DNA from: Campylorhamphus procurvoides
Taxonomy: Eukaryota > Chordata > Aves > Passeriformes > Dendrocolaptidae
Assembly: GCA_013396655.1 (NCBI GenBank)
Contig: WBMV01004761.1
Span: 1,744,088 to 1,808,087 of the forward strand
Direction: 5' to 3'
DNA: 64,000 bases
Shown here in pieces: positions 12,661 to 23,500 of this stretch. Under the pieces are notes generated by a model. That model saw only the letters and a program-made list of their open reading frames with translations. It was not told where the DNA came from and ran no database searches. Made by a program: the position numbers and the translations under genes. Every line of letters starts with the position of its first letter. Position 1 is the first letter of the stretch.

Positions 12661-15600
12661 TTCCAGTCTTAACACAAATGAGTAGAAAGTACCCTGGGAT
12701 TAAATAGATTTCGTATTCCGCACGTTTACAAACTCTGCTTGCACGGGCAATTTGGAACTTGGGAATTTTTTTGCACTAACTTAAAAAATGAGCACTTTTT
12801 TAGCATTCTTTCTGCATTTTGGAACCAGGATCTGATGCATACTACTGAAATAGATACCTTATCTACGTCATTTGCTGCCTCACACACTGACGGCACTTCA
12901 GAGTAACTCTTGATGAGTATCAGACTTGTTCCAAGTGTAGTGCTAGATTTTAGGATAATTTCAAACTTCTTACTCAGTAGGACTGTGTGAGGAATGAAGA
13001 TCTCTGGACTCCTTTCAAAGCATTTTAAATTTTTTTTTTTTTATAAAATAGAAATGTAAAAAAGGATTGTGTGCGACTGGAAGACACACCATATTTTGGT
13101 ATATATATGATATATATGCCGTAACACTTTTGGAAATTATTTTCTTGCCTTTGAAATAACTGTAAGACCAAACCAACCTTTACATCCCCAAAGTGACAGA
13201 CATAATCCCATTGAAATAAAAACAGCTTCATCAAATTGCTTTGACATTAACTTTTCATCTTGCCAAATCTGGGACATGCCCTTCTATTTCTGTATTTGAC
13301 TTTTCTAGGTGTTTTTGTTGCTTAAGTCCTGCTTTCTCAACTAACTCTCATCAAGTAAAATATTAAGTGCCTCCTTTATGAGCTCAGATGATCTTGAAAA
13401 GCTTCTTAGTAACTTGCTAAAGTGGATTATATCAGTATGCAATGGAATTGTGTCAAGTATTTTAGGTGCCTCTTGACATACAAATCTGTATTTGCATGTG
13501 CATTTGAAAACTGGAAAACAGACAAAGAAAACAAAAACATGTTTCACTTGTTGGTACAATTTCTTCTTAAGGCTGGAATCTTACTCTGTTGCTTTCAGAA
13601 ATAACTGGTATTTCAGTTTGTCTATCAAAGAATGTGCCAGTGAAAATGTTTCAAAAACAGTTACTCTGGCCAAAAATCTGCCTGTTTCAGAGAAATAGTA
13701 TGATATTGCCTGATATGCTTTTCTAGCTGTTCATTAGATTTGGATTTTGGAAACTCTGTATTGAATAACCATGCAGTAGCTTTAAATAGTGTCTATAAGA
13801 AGTGGCAATAGAAGAACTAGTTTCACGACTTTCACAAGCAGTAGTACTGTTTATACTCCAGAATGTACTGGAGGGATTATGTTACTTCTGCAAAAATGAA
13901 TTACAAAATTCTGGGCATTCAAAAGAACCCAAATTACATCTGAATAATGATTCCCTATATAACCTACTGGATTAATCACACTAACAGAGTTTTTCTAAAT
14001 TAGAAAAAACACACGAACATTAAAAAGGCCATCATTAGCATTCCTGACAATGAATCTTAATACCACCTCTTACGAGTGTTACAGTTGCTGCAGTCTCTTT
14101 TTCCACAAGGTAGCAGCACTGGAACTATGAATGAGCAAGGGGCTTGTAAGCCCATCTCGCCAAAATTCAGAAAGACCACCTGGTTTATTTACTCTTTAGT
14201 CTTCAGGAATCTGCAGCTCAGAATCAGAAGAAAAGCTTATTAAATAGCAGGACTGAGTGCAGACACCAATTAAAATAATTAAATCTGCATTTATATTTTA
14301 CTTTAACAGACCCATCTCCTTCTGAAAAAACACATTAGGGGACTTGAAACAATCTGCAGAACTAAAATGCTATGTATATAAATAGATTTGTGTGTGTAGG
14401 TATGTGTGTGCATGTTGAATACAGTAGAAATCTTGCCTTGTTATTGTATATAGCAAAAATATTGTAAGTGGTTAAGATTTTGCTTATGCTTCCCTTTAAA
14501 TCACCTGGTTTCACCACTTTTCCTCATGCTTTCTTCATGCTGCAGTTATCAATTGTCATTGTCCAAAAGTGATCCTACAGTGAAGGAAGAACCCCTTTAC
14601 CAGCACACAGCAATTGCCAAGGGGAGGTGAACTGCCTCCCTGTATTCCCTCTGTCCTACCTGAGTGTAACTCTCATCAAAACCTCCTAGGGTAAGTATAT
14701 ATGTACAGAGTAATGATTTGGGTTGGGTTAGGTATGCACTTCAGAGACAAATCTCCCAATTGCCTCAGCTTGGCAAGCTTTGCTTTACCGTGTACCAGGC
14801 ATGGAGTTGCATGAGTTACTCTTTGGAAATATCCATTGCAGAAGCACACCTAAGGCACTGTAGACACAAATGGGCACACAGCCCCCGTGATCAGGCTTGG
14901 AGATAGCCAAAAGTTAACCTAGGGTACAGCATGGATGCCATGGCATCAGTACCAGCTGTTTTGCCTATAGTCTCTGTGTCCCCACTCCTTGCTTATGTCC
15001 ACAAAGCCTTAGTGGCCTAGATGGAAAGTTAAAATCAGAAAGGAATTTTTTTTATAAGCTCACAAGGGGTAGTACAGAAGGGAGGCAGAAATTATGGAAG
15101 AACAGACCACATCACCTGAATGACAATTGTTTTATTTAAAATGTGAAATTGCAGACATCCTAGGGCCATACACTAGTTGATTGGAGGGAGGGATGGAACT
15201 GGAGGGATGGTTCTGTGGAGTTCAGGAAGGGGCACACTGCTATTTGTAGGTGGAAACAGTAAAGTTCTTTAAAATACTTTAATGTGTTCTGAAATAGCAT
15301 ATTGATAGGGAAGCTGAAAAAAAGATACTTGTCATTCAAATACAGTGGATGACATGGAATACATGTGTGTGAACACACACATATTAATAATTTGACTCTT
15401 TTTGAGTTTTGACTCCCAGGAATATATACATATATATATGTAAAATATACAATTATAGACTTAAATATTTATACACATATATTATTTTTGGTTTTATAGC
15501 TATTCATATTTTTTTTTCTCTTTGGTGCATATCCAGGCACTTCCAGAACCATTTATCTTTGTGAAGAAATCAAACAGCGCTGTGGAATTACATCAGATGT

Positions 15601-17134
15601 AGCCTTGAGTATTTATTTCCATTGTTGTCAACACAACATATGCAAACTCTTTTGGGCTGCCAACTATAATCTCTTACATCAAGGAAACTGAATCATGTAC
15701 CTTGGCCTAAAAAAAATTAATATAGCTTGCATAAATATATTTTGAAATTGTCCTTGAGCTTCCTGAAGATTCAAAGAAGCAGTAACAGCATGTACGTATT
15801 TTTCTTATTTTTTTTCCTTTTTCTTTTTGAAATGCCATGCCATCAGTGACCATTTGTACTTGGCTGAAATTGCAGCTCTGGATCCTATCAGTAAAATAAA
15901 TAAATAAACAGATGGTTGTGAGCGCAGTTGAACCAATGAGGTCAAGTTTCCTATCAGGTTATATCTCGTAGTTCAATTCCCTCACATCTAATAAATGCGA
16001 GCTCTGCTCCTGTCCTTTCAAAGTGTTTTTCTCCTGTGTGGGTTCTCAGTTGTACACCAAGGGATAAGCAATCTTCCCCATAGTGGTGGCACTAATTCAG
16101 GGCTTTCTCCTTTAAAAGATCAACTAACTCAGAGAAATTTGTCAGAGTTTCTCTGCTGAATTTGACTGAGATTGGCCAAAGATCCAAAAATATTGGAGGG
16201 GATGCAGAGGCACATTTACATTTGTACACAGAGAGACATAAAGGCAGCAGCAGTGTCATCTCCCCTGGGAACTATGCTAAGCAGTATATCTTTATTTCAA
16301 GAAAACAGAAAAGATCAGTGTGCTATTACTCATCTTCTTTTAACTTCAACAGATTAATTTTTCATTAAGAGCACAGGACAATTGTTCAGGGCAAAAGCAG
16401 CAGAGAATATTGACAAGTCTGACAGTGAATGTGTCCTTTTGAGGTAGTATATAATTTTGTTTTTATACAAAAACATTCAGGAGAATTCACTAAAACTTGA
16501 CAGAACAGTAGTATTTCTGGCAGGCTGGTTGCAAGTCTGGTCAAAGGTATTTAAGCTTTCACAATGTTTGGTGACTTATTAACTACATTTGACTTTATGC
16601 CTACATGACAATTGCTGAAGTAATAACTATGAACTGTTACTAATACATCTGTATTTGTTACAAGCAGTAGATTAATCTCTAGTTGGTGGCTTGGGGGAGG
16701 AGTATTTCAGAAAGAACAGCATACCACAAAAGAAAATGTACAGAAGAATTACAGCTAAAGAATTTTATGTCAGTTGTAAAATACAAGTGCCTCCCATACA
16801 GAAAAGCAACAACAGTAAATTAAGATATGCCTTGTCTGGAAACAGCATGCACCAATTATTTACAATATAATCTGATCCATTGAACATAATCACTCAATAA
16901 TAAGCTAACTTTTCTAGTATGACACACAAATACTGTCCAAGTTCAAGATTTCCTAAAAGACCAGTAAACAACATGGCCTGGTTTTACAAAAATAGTGCTC
17001 TGAGAAGGTTGGTGCCCTATTGCAGGTGTGTCCATGTTGCAGCACTGTACATCTGCCTGGGGCCAGGGGTGGAGGCAGGCGGAATGTTCACATGGTCTTG
17101 CCGCCCCAGAGCTACTGGCCTTCTTTAAACTACT
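12661..17134. other. Intergenic AT-rich DNA, no gene recognised
   Basis: No coding exon, RNA gene or intact transposon was recognised. Simple-sequence patches include a T run near 13028-13042 and an AT/CA-rich area around 15365-15480, where TGTGTGTG and ACACACAC face each other as a short inverted repeat. The open frames are short and have no family resemblance. Confidence 0.65.
15365..15480. repeat. Low-complexity CA/TG and TA-rich patch
   Basis: TGTGTGTGAACACACACATA forms a near-perfect inverted repeat at about 15365. About 55 bases further on come alternating TA dinucleotides (ATATATACATATATATATG) and AT-rich sequence. Likely an eroded microsatellite with hairpin or cruciform potential. 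Confidence 0.6.
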
Positions 17135-17480
17135 TGGAGACACCTTTCAATTCTTAAAAACATCTATAAAACCAAGGGAGAGTGACTTTTCACTTGGGCA
17201 GATAGTGGTAGGACAAGGGGAAATGGTTTTAGATTAAAAGAGGAGAGATTTAGATTAGATGTTAAGAAGAAATTCTTTACTCAGAGGGTGGTGAGGCACT
17301 GGAACAGGGTGCCCAGAGAAGGTTTGCATGCCCCCCCATCCCTGGAAGTGTTCAAGGCCAGGTTGGATGGGGCCCTAAGCAACCTGGTCTAGTGAAAGCT
17401 GTCCCTGCCCATGGCAGGGGGGTTGGAACTAGGTGATCATTAAGGTTCCTTCCAAGCCAGGCCATTCAATGATTCTATGA
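17135..17480 (+). mobile_element. CR1: 5'-truncated CR1 LINE, sense orientation
   Basis: Recognised by the conserved 3'-terminal CR1 sequence: TAGGACAAGGGG, then GAAATTCTTTACTCAGAGGG, GGTGAGGCACTGGAACAGGG, CAAGGCCAGGTTGGATGGGG, CCTGGTCTAGTGAAAGCTGT, and the terminus ATTCAATGATTCTATGA at 17480. About 345 bp remain, so only the 3' end was copied, as is usual for avian CR1. No reverse transcriptase coding capacity is left. The 5' limit is approximate. Confidence 0.93.
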
Positions 17481-18690
17481 ACTTTAAATTTTTCTCCTGT
17501 CACAATTGGCTGAAATAAAGCTCCAGGTTCAGGAGTGGAGAAAGTGTCGTGGTGCTGCTTGACAGAAGGACAGCACATGGACAATCTGGGGGCATAAGCT
17601 TTGTCTTCTTAGGCAGTAAGGCTGAAAATACATTAGAAATATTTTGGGTTGACCGTATTATAACAGATGCTTGTCTGGACTTGCATGTTTTTTAGGACTT
17701 CAGGTACGAGGTTTCTTTTGAACTAGGAAAAATCCACATGGAGAAGAACAGTACTTTTCTAGAAACAGTTTATTTCAGGTTTTTTTGAACACATGCCATA
17801 TTTAGGCCAATTGAATTATGCCAAATCTAGGTAAATTCATGTGTAGCTCCCCAGGCTGGAAAGCTGTTGTGTTCCAACAGGTTACTACAGGCATACAATA
17901 ATTTCTGCCCAGGTAAAATTGCTACAGGTATAAGCAAACAAGGATTTTGGGACCAGACAGGTGACCTGATTTTCATAGTTGCTTCATATCCGAGCAGCCG
18001 CAGATGGCAGTTCTCCTGGGCCATTATTCTTGAAAACAGGTCCCCTTGTCTAAGGTCTGCAGCCTGAGACAATCCCTTTGAAAAATCCCTGAAAATGCTC
18101 ACTTATGTTTTTGCAGCCATAGTATTTTGTTTCGGTTTTGTGCTGTGTTTGCCCTCCGATTAATTCTCTTTTAAAAATCTTTTCCTCTTTCAGTTGGCGT
18201 ATAGAAAGACTTTGACCAAAAAATAAAAAAAACACATCTATATTATCATTCCTGAACAATTGAAATGGAGATTGATTTTGTCTTGTTCCATTTTAAAACA
18301 CTGATGGATTGTGTAACCTAAAACCATTACTTACAGTGACATTTGTTAAAATGTTTTGAGTTTGGTGAAGTTTCCATAAAACTGAATATATTTTCATCCT
18401 TGGTTTAAAAGTTTCAAATGACAAACATATGAATAGATTATACTTTTTTGTTTTTGTTGTTTTGTAACCAGGAAATCTGTAGAATAATTCCTTCAGGAAG
18501 ACAGATAGTCACAGCAGGTTGCCTGTGATGATCCTTCTTCCATTCAAGGACGGAAATGGGAGGCACATCCAAAAGGAAATATTGCCATAAAGGACAAAGA
18601 AGAGTCTTGTGAGAGTCACCAATAAAAGTGATCTCAGATGAGACACAGGAATAATACTTCTCACACCCTGTTACACCTAAGTTCTGCCCC
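17481..18690. other. Intergenic spacer between two CR1 copies, no gene recognised
   Basis: About 1.2 kb of AT-rich unique sequence. Short open frames occur on both strands (for example 17827-18102 minus, 91 codons) but none shows a recognisable domain or flanking splice pattern. Confidence 0.6.
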
Positions 18691-19212
18691 TCTGCTCTGG
18701 TCTGGTGAGACCCCATCTGGAATGCTGCATCCCACCTGGGGGTTCCCAGCACAGAAAGGACATTGACCTCTTGGAGCAAGGCCAGAGGACCATCAAGTTA
18801 ATCAGAGTGAGGGAGCACCTCTCCAATGAGGAAATGAGAGAAATGGGATTGTTCAGCCTGGAAAAGAGAAGACTTTGGGGTGACCAATTGCTCCTGAAGA
18901 GAACTTAGAGGAAAAATGGGGTAAGACTATTTACAAGAGCATGTAGTGACAGGACAAGAACGAGTGGGCTCAAATTGAAAGGGAGTAGGTTTGGATTAGA
19001 TGTTAGAAGAAATTCTTCCCTGTGAGTGTGGTGAGGCACTGAGACAGGTTGCCCAGGGAAACTGTGGATGCCTCATCCCTGGCAGTGTCCAAGGCCAGGT
19101 TGGATGGGGCTCTGAACAGCCTGGTCTAGTGGAAGGTATCCCTGCCCACTGTGGGGGGGTTGGAACTGGATCACCTTTAAGGCCCTCTTCCAACCCAAAC
19201 CATTCTGTGATG
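18691..19212 (+). mobile_element. CR1: 5'-truncated CR1 LINE, sense orientation, close to the RMDN2 promoter
   Basis: About 520 bp of CR1 3' sequence. It starts near CTCTGGTCTGGTGAGACCCC and continues through GTTCAGCCTGGAAAAGAGAA, GTAGTGACAGGACAAGAACG, GGTGAGGCACTGAGACAGGT, AAGGCCAGGTTGGATGGGGC and CCTGGTCTAGTGGAAGGTAT to the terminus ACCATTCTGTGATGA. It retains more of the element than the 17.1-kb copy, including the end of the second CR1 reading frame region, but is broken and non-coding. Its 3' end lies about 280 bp upstream of the RMDN2 CpG island. Confidence 0.95.
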
Positions 19213-19555
19213 AGTTCCTCCACGACTTTGGGCAATCTATAATGGACTTGAATGAAATCGGCTTTGGGCCTCCCGATGGGTAAAAGCACAGTGAGGTTTC
19301 TGTGCGGGCACTGCCTCCCTTCCCGGCAACTGGGCGGGGGTTCCCTGTGATCTGTCCGCTTCAGGTCTCCACTGAAGCAGTGGAAATACACTTTCTCTGG
19401 CGCTCAGAAGCAGCAGAGGGTGAAATGAGCAAAATCCAGCAGCCAGCAGGCTGAGAATAGACAGGCGGACAGGCTCCTCTGCCCTGGAGCGGCGCGCTCG
19501 ATCCGTGCCTGTGGCAGGGGCAGCCAGCCGGGCCTGCCCCTCACTTCACCCCACC

Positions 19556-19586
19556 CCCGGCCCGGCCCGGCCCGGCCCGGCCCGGC
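19556..19586. repeat. (CCCGG)n simple repeat
   Basis: Six tandem CCCGG pentamers in the RMDN2 CpG island, followed about 25 bp later by a TCC microsatellite. GC-rich repeats like this are prone to assembly collapse and length polymorphism, so copy number here should be treated with caution. Confidence 0.9.
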
Positions 19587-19609
19587 GGGATTCCCAGCCG
19601 CGGGAATCC

Positions 19610-19634
19610 CTCCTCCTCCTCCTCCTCCTCCTCC
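19610..19634. repeat. (TCC)n microsatellite
   Basis: Eight uninterrupted TCC trinucleotides plus a partial unit inside the RMDN2 CpG island, a homopurine-homopyrimidine tract. Such tracts can adopt triplex structure and are common near CpG-island promoters. Confidence 0.9.
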
Positions 19635-19740
19635 GCAGGGCAGGCCCGTCCCCCTCGATCCGGGTACCGCCGCCCGCTGTGCCGCGGCGGGAGAGCTGCG
19701 GGGCCGCTCCGCTCCGTTCCGGCCCTACGTACGTACCGGG

Positions 19741-19917
19741 GCTCCGGGGGGCGCTCAGCGGGGCAGGGCCGGGCAGGGCCGGGCAGGGCAGGGGGGAGGC
19801 GGCGGGGCCGGCCTCACAGCCGGGTTTCCGCCTCCCTGCCGGCGGCGGAAAATCCGATTATGTGAGTTTCTCGCGTTGAAGCAAAGCAAGCCCGAGCTGC
19901 CGAGGGCGTTGGAGGAG
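19741..19917 (+). other. RMDN2: Probable non-coding first exon of RMDN2 (5' UTR); start uncertain
   Basis: The coding exon carrying the ATG is preceded by a good 3' splice site (TGTTGTCTCACAG ending at 20090), which implies an upstream leader exon. The best partner in the CpG island is the donor GGAGGAG/GTGAGG at 19917/19918. That pairing removes a 173-nt intron (19918-20090) and joins leader to 20091, leaving 19 nt of UTR before the ATG at 20110. The donor and acceptor are visible. Their pairing and the exon's 5' end are inference, and unspliced transcription through this segment is also possible. Confidence 0.55.
19761..19790. repeat. 10-bp GGGCAGGGCC tandem repeat
   Basis: Three copies of GGGCAGGGCC (the last ending CA), running into a G-rich tail. 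The G-runs on the plus strand make this segment a plausible G-quadruplex former just upstream of the inferred leader exon. Confidence 0.85.
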
Positions 19918-20109
19918 GTGAGGGCTGCGGTCGTGCCGGCGCCCCGCACGGCCCTGACCCGCCCCCGTCCCGGCTTTGCTGCCCTGTTCGTACCCTGCAC
20001 TGAAGGGTAACTCGGTGCCTGGCGGCGGGCACCACTGGGGTAGGGCAGGGGGGGAAGAACGCCTTAAACTCTGCCACTGTTGTCTCACAGTTCCCAGGAG
20101 CGCGCAGCG

Positions 20110-20552
20110 ATGCCTCCCTTGGAAGGCAGAGGACTCGTGCTGGGCATCCTGGCCGGGACGGCGGGGCTGAGCCTGGTGCTGGTGTGGTACCGCAGGGTGC
20201 GGAGGCTCGGCGTGCGGGCCCTGGGCACCGGGAGCAGCGGGGTGAACGCCGCGGGATGGCACGGGCAGGCGCCCAGCGAGCAGGGCGCGGTGATGGTGCT
20301 GCACGGCAGGCAGCTGCAGATCCTGGAGAAGCTGAACGGCCTGCTGCACAGCGTGGACGAGCTCAGGAGAGAGGTGGAGTTTCTGAAGGAAGCCATCCCG
20401 AAGCTCGAGGAGCTCGTTCGAAACGAGCTCCAGGGGAAGGGGGATGCTCAGAGAGTTAGCCCATCACACAGAGCAACGAGGAGGAGAAAAGCTGAGACGG
20501 CTTCTGGTGCCAGAGAAACTACCAGCTCTGAGGAGGCGGAAAGTGAGGGAGG
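20110..20552 (+). CDS. RMDN2: RMDN2 coding exon 1 (residues 1-147 plus 2 nt)
   Basis: Encodes the ATG, the membrane segment [20 protein letters not shown] (8-27) followed by a positive RRVRR cluster, a low-complexity G/A linker, a predicted coiled coil ([10 protein letters not shown] through EELVRNELQ), a basic RRRK and the acidic [10 protein letters not shown]. Positive residues just after the helix suggest a cytoplasmic C-terminal body (N-terminal signal-anchor style), as proposed for the paralogue RMDN3. The exon ends GAGGGAGG/GTGAGT in phase 2, and GG joins T of the next exon to make Gly148. Codon use is far more GC-rich than in later exons because the exon sits at the CpG-island edge. 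Confidence 0.96.
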
Positions 20553-23500
20553 GTGAGTTAATAATAATTTGGATACACAACAGTACACATGCAGTGCGAA
20601 TTGCATCACTGCCTATGTGAAACTGTAAGCAGGAGCCCCTTTTCTAGTTTTATATAGATTTTATACTTCTCTATATTCAGTGGGAAAAGAATAGAGGAAT
20701 TCATATTGGCAGTTTTTGGATCAGTGAAGACTTGGTGACCACGTCTGAATCTGCACTATGGCTGAAGCTGGCTTAATGCCAAGCGTAATACAGATTTTTT
20801 AGGAGTGTGTTTGGTAACAATCTGATGCAGTATTGCTACATAGCTATGCAATGAGAGGCAAAGGTCAGAATAATGGTGTAATTCTGAAAGTGATCCTAGT
20901 TAAGAAGGTAGTCTTGTGTCTCTTCCAGAGTTAGTTCAAACTGTACAAATGCTATTGTGTTTTTCATAATTGTTTTCTATGGGCCTTACAGGTGACTTTT
21001 TACAGTGTTCTGCTTCTTGCTTACTATGCAAGCTGTGTCTGAATGCAACACATGTACAAGAGGCAGTGTTTATGGGTATTTGCAGTTGTATTGACTTTCT
21101 GGTGGCTCAGAATAATCATGAAGGATTTAGGGTACTGACTCAGTAGGGCAGAAAGTTCCTAGTTTCGGCCCCATCTTGTAGTCCCATTGTGGTTATTGGG
21201 ATCTTTTATACTCGTGAGTTGAGGAACATACTGAAGAATCAGATGTACCTGAAGTCCAGGGGAGGGGACTATGTTTTTGTCTGTTCAAATGTTGCCTAAC
21301 ATACCCTCCAGTAGTAATGTAGAAATGGTGATGACATTACTTTCCTGTAATTACAACTTTGTTTTGGTATAATCAGATTAGATACTTATATGCAATTTAA
21401 TAAGTGTATGTTTATAGCAACTGAGTCTTTTGAACCGTCTTCTCAGTGTGTCTTACATATCTGCGTAGGCAGCAGCATGTCTGTAAGTTGCCTATCTTAT
21501 GTCACTTTTTTCTTTAAAGATATATTACTTAACTGTACTATTCTGAAGATAGTAACATGCTGCATATAATAATTCATGGAATTCTATTTTTAAGAGTTTC
21601 TCCACATTCATTTTCAGTTCCTCTGAGCAGAATTTCCTGCTGTTACAGCCCAGCCCACATGCTTCACAAGTCTTGTATTTGTTACCATATTTTAAGACTT
21701 GTCAGTTCTATTATGAACTAGTTCTTTATTTTAAGTATTCAGTATTGGCAGAAGTATTCAAAGACATTCCTCCTACATCTGGTGTAGAAACATTTTGGTA
21801 CTATTAGTTTCTCAAATTATTTTATCCATTGATTGGTTTGCATAGGCCTATATGTTAAGCCTAAAATGTTTGGAGACGTAGATAAGGCTCAGGGATCAGT
21901 TTGTGAATAATCAGTCCATCGATGCAATATAGGGGTTATTCCACACCCTAGCATTTGAGAAAATTCTGTCTTTTGGTGAGGAGAGATGTGTTGCTCTTTG
22001 ACAGTAAGCCAAGGGAACTTGTGTGTTCAGGTTCTGTGTGACGAAGAAGTTGATCCAATACAAGTGATTATAGTGTGCAAGAGCATTGAATGTGTCCTTA
22101 AGAGAGGCCTTCTCTGACAAGTGTTTGTGTACAGTCAGAAGGAAGGAAGATAGTTCAAGGTTATAGTTAGTGTTAGTCATTTGGGTATGTGCTTTTCCAA
22201 TGTTATTTTTAATCCCTTTTGAGAAGACGTCTTTTTTTCCTACTAACACCTGGTACTTGATGTGCTTGTTTTGCATATCTTCTCTAAATTTAAGATAATT
22301 TAATTTCATTTAAGTAAGTTGTATTTTTTTTCTTCCCCTTGTAAATAGGTTGTTAATCCTAATGTACAGTTGCAACATATATAGCTTTTTCTGAGGTCTT
22401 CTGTAACTTCTATGACTGTGTTGCATGTTTTCTGTGAGAGTTTATTGGGAGAGTCAATAGCAACACGTTCCTTTTCCAGTTACTGTATATCACCACTTCA
22501 TATGCTGTAGGTATAACACCATGTGCATTGTTTTACATTTTTCTGTCACGAATTCCATACACATTAAATGCATTCAGTTGCTAGATTGTGCCCTAGAGAA
22601 ATGATTTTGCTTTTTGTTACTGATAAAACATTTTTTTTCACTTTGTGTACTCCAGCTAAAGTACATGCAATGTGCTTCACTGCCTCAGCAGTATTTTGTG
22701 ATCTAGAAGATAGGATTTTGCTTGTGTTAAGCACTTCTGGTATTAATTGACCAATAGGTAGATGCTGAGAATTGACAGATAAGGTAATCTGAAGAGTTTT
22801 ATGGATTTATGCTGGATGACTATGTTGGCTTCAGATTTGTAAACTTCTTCTGAAAAAGCTTTTAATACTACCTAATTTTTTCATTAAATAGTTGAAGCTG
22901 ACAGTCTGTGGTATTACCTTCACTGTTTTGATCTGCTTTGGTCATGTTCTCAGTATCACTGTTGGTATTCAGCACCTTGGAAGCAGAAGCTTTCTATTTT
23001 GCCTTTAAAAATTACATATTTCTCTAAGTGGAAAAAACCCACATATTTTTCAATAAATCAGATATATAACAGTAGTCTGAATGGAAGGTGCAGTGAATGG
23101 ATGAGACATTAAATGCCAAAAATCATGCAGTTTCTAGTCTGTGCTTTTCTTTATTCCATTCTTGCTAGTTTGTTTCAATTTCCAACATTTACTAGTGAAC
23201 TTTTAACATTGGAGAACGGGGAACAAGCACTCATTAATTTACAAATACAATAAATTGTGTCTAGATGATCACCTAGGGTGCACACTCTTTGTGATTTCGA
23301 AGGCCTTTCCTCCCTGATATGGCAGTGGTGAACCCTTGATATCAGTGTCATGTTTGGCACCGCTCTTCAGCTGGCCCAGTGTCTGAGCTTTTCAAATTGC
23401 AGTTGGCATCAGTCACCACGAAGATTCACCACAGTAAACTATATTCTGACAGATGTTCTATTTATAATTTTTCCTTGAAATAGTTTAAATTTTCAACAGG

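Larger units (their letters stand above)
19490..20070 (+). promoter_or_regulatory. RMDN2: RMDN2 CpG-island promoter region
   Basis: A strongly GC- and CpG-rich block immediately before the first RMDN2 coding exon, which is itself GC-rich. It holds CCCGG tandem units (19556-19586), a TCC run (about 19610-19634), GGGCAGGGCC units (19761-19790), and GC-box-like and ETS-like motifs (GGCGGCGGAAAATCCG near 19840-19857). There is no clear TATA box, which fits a CpG-island promoter with dispersed starts. Transcription is inferred to begin in this block. The exact start cannot be read from the sequence. Confidence 0.85.

Noticed and set aside
18438..19391. Open frames of 113 and 131 codons on the minus strand
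   Set aside because: They overlap the CR1 copy at 18691-19212 and are explained by repeat sequence read backwards.
20080..20109. Start of RMDN2 at an upstream in-frame TTG (20080)
   Set aside because: TTG is not a normal eukaryotic start, and 20081-20090 is part of a splice acceptor. The ATG at 20110 aligns with the mammalian start.
19505..20349. Several long frames on both strands around the RMDN2 promoter and first exon
   Set aside because: Shadows of the CpG island and of the RMDN2 coding exon. Only the frame with the family-matching N terminus is retained.
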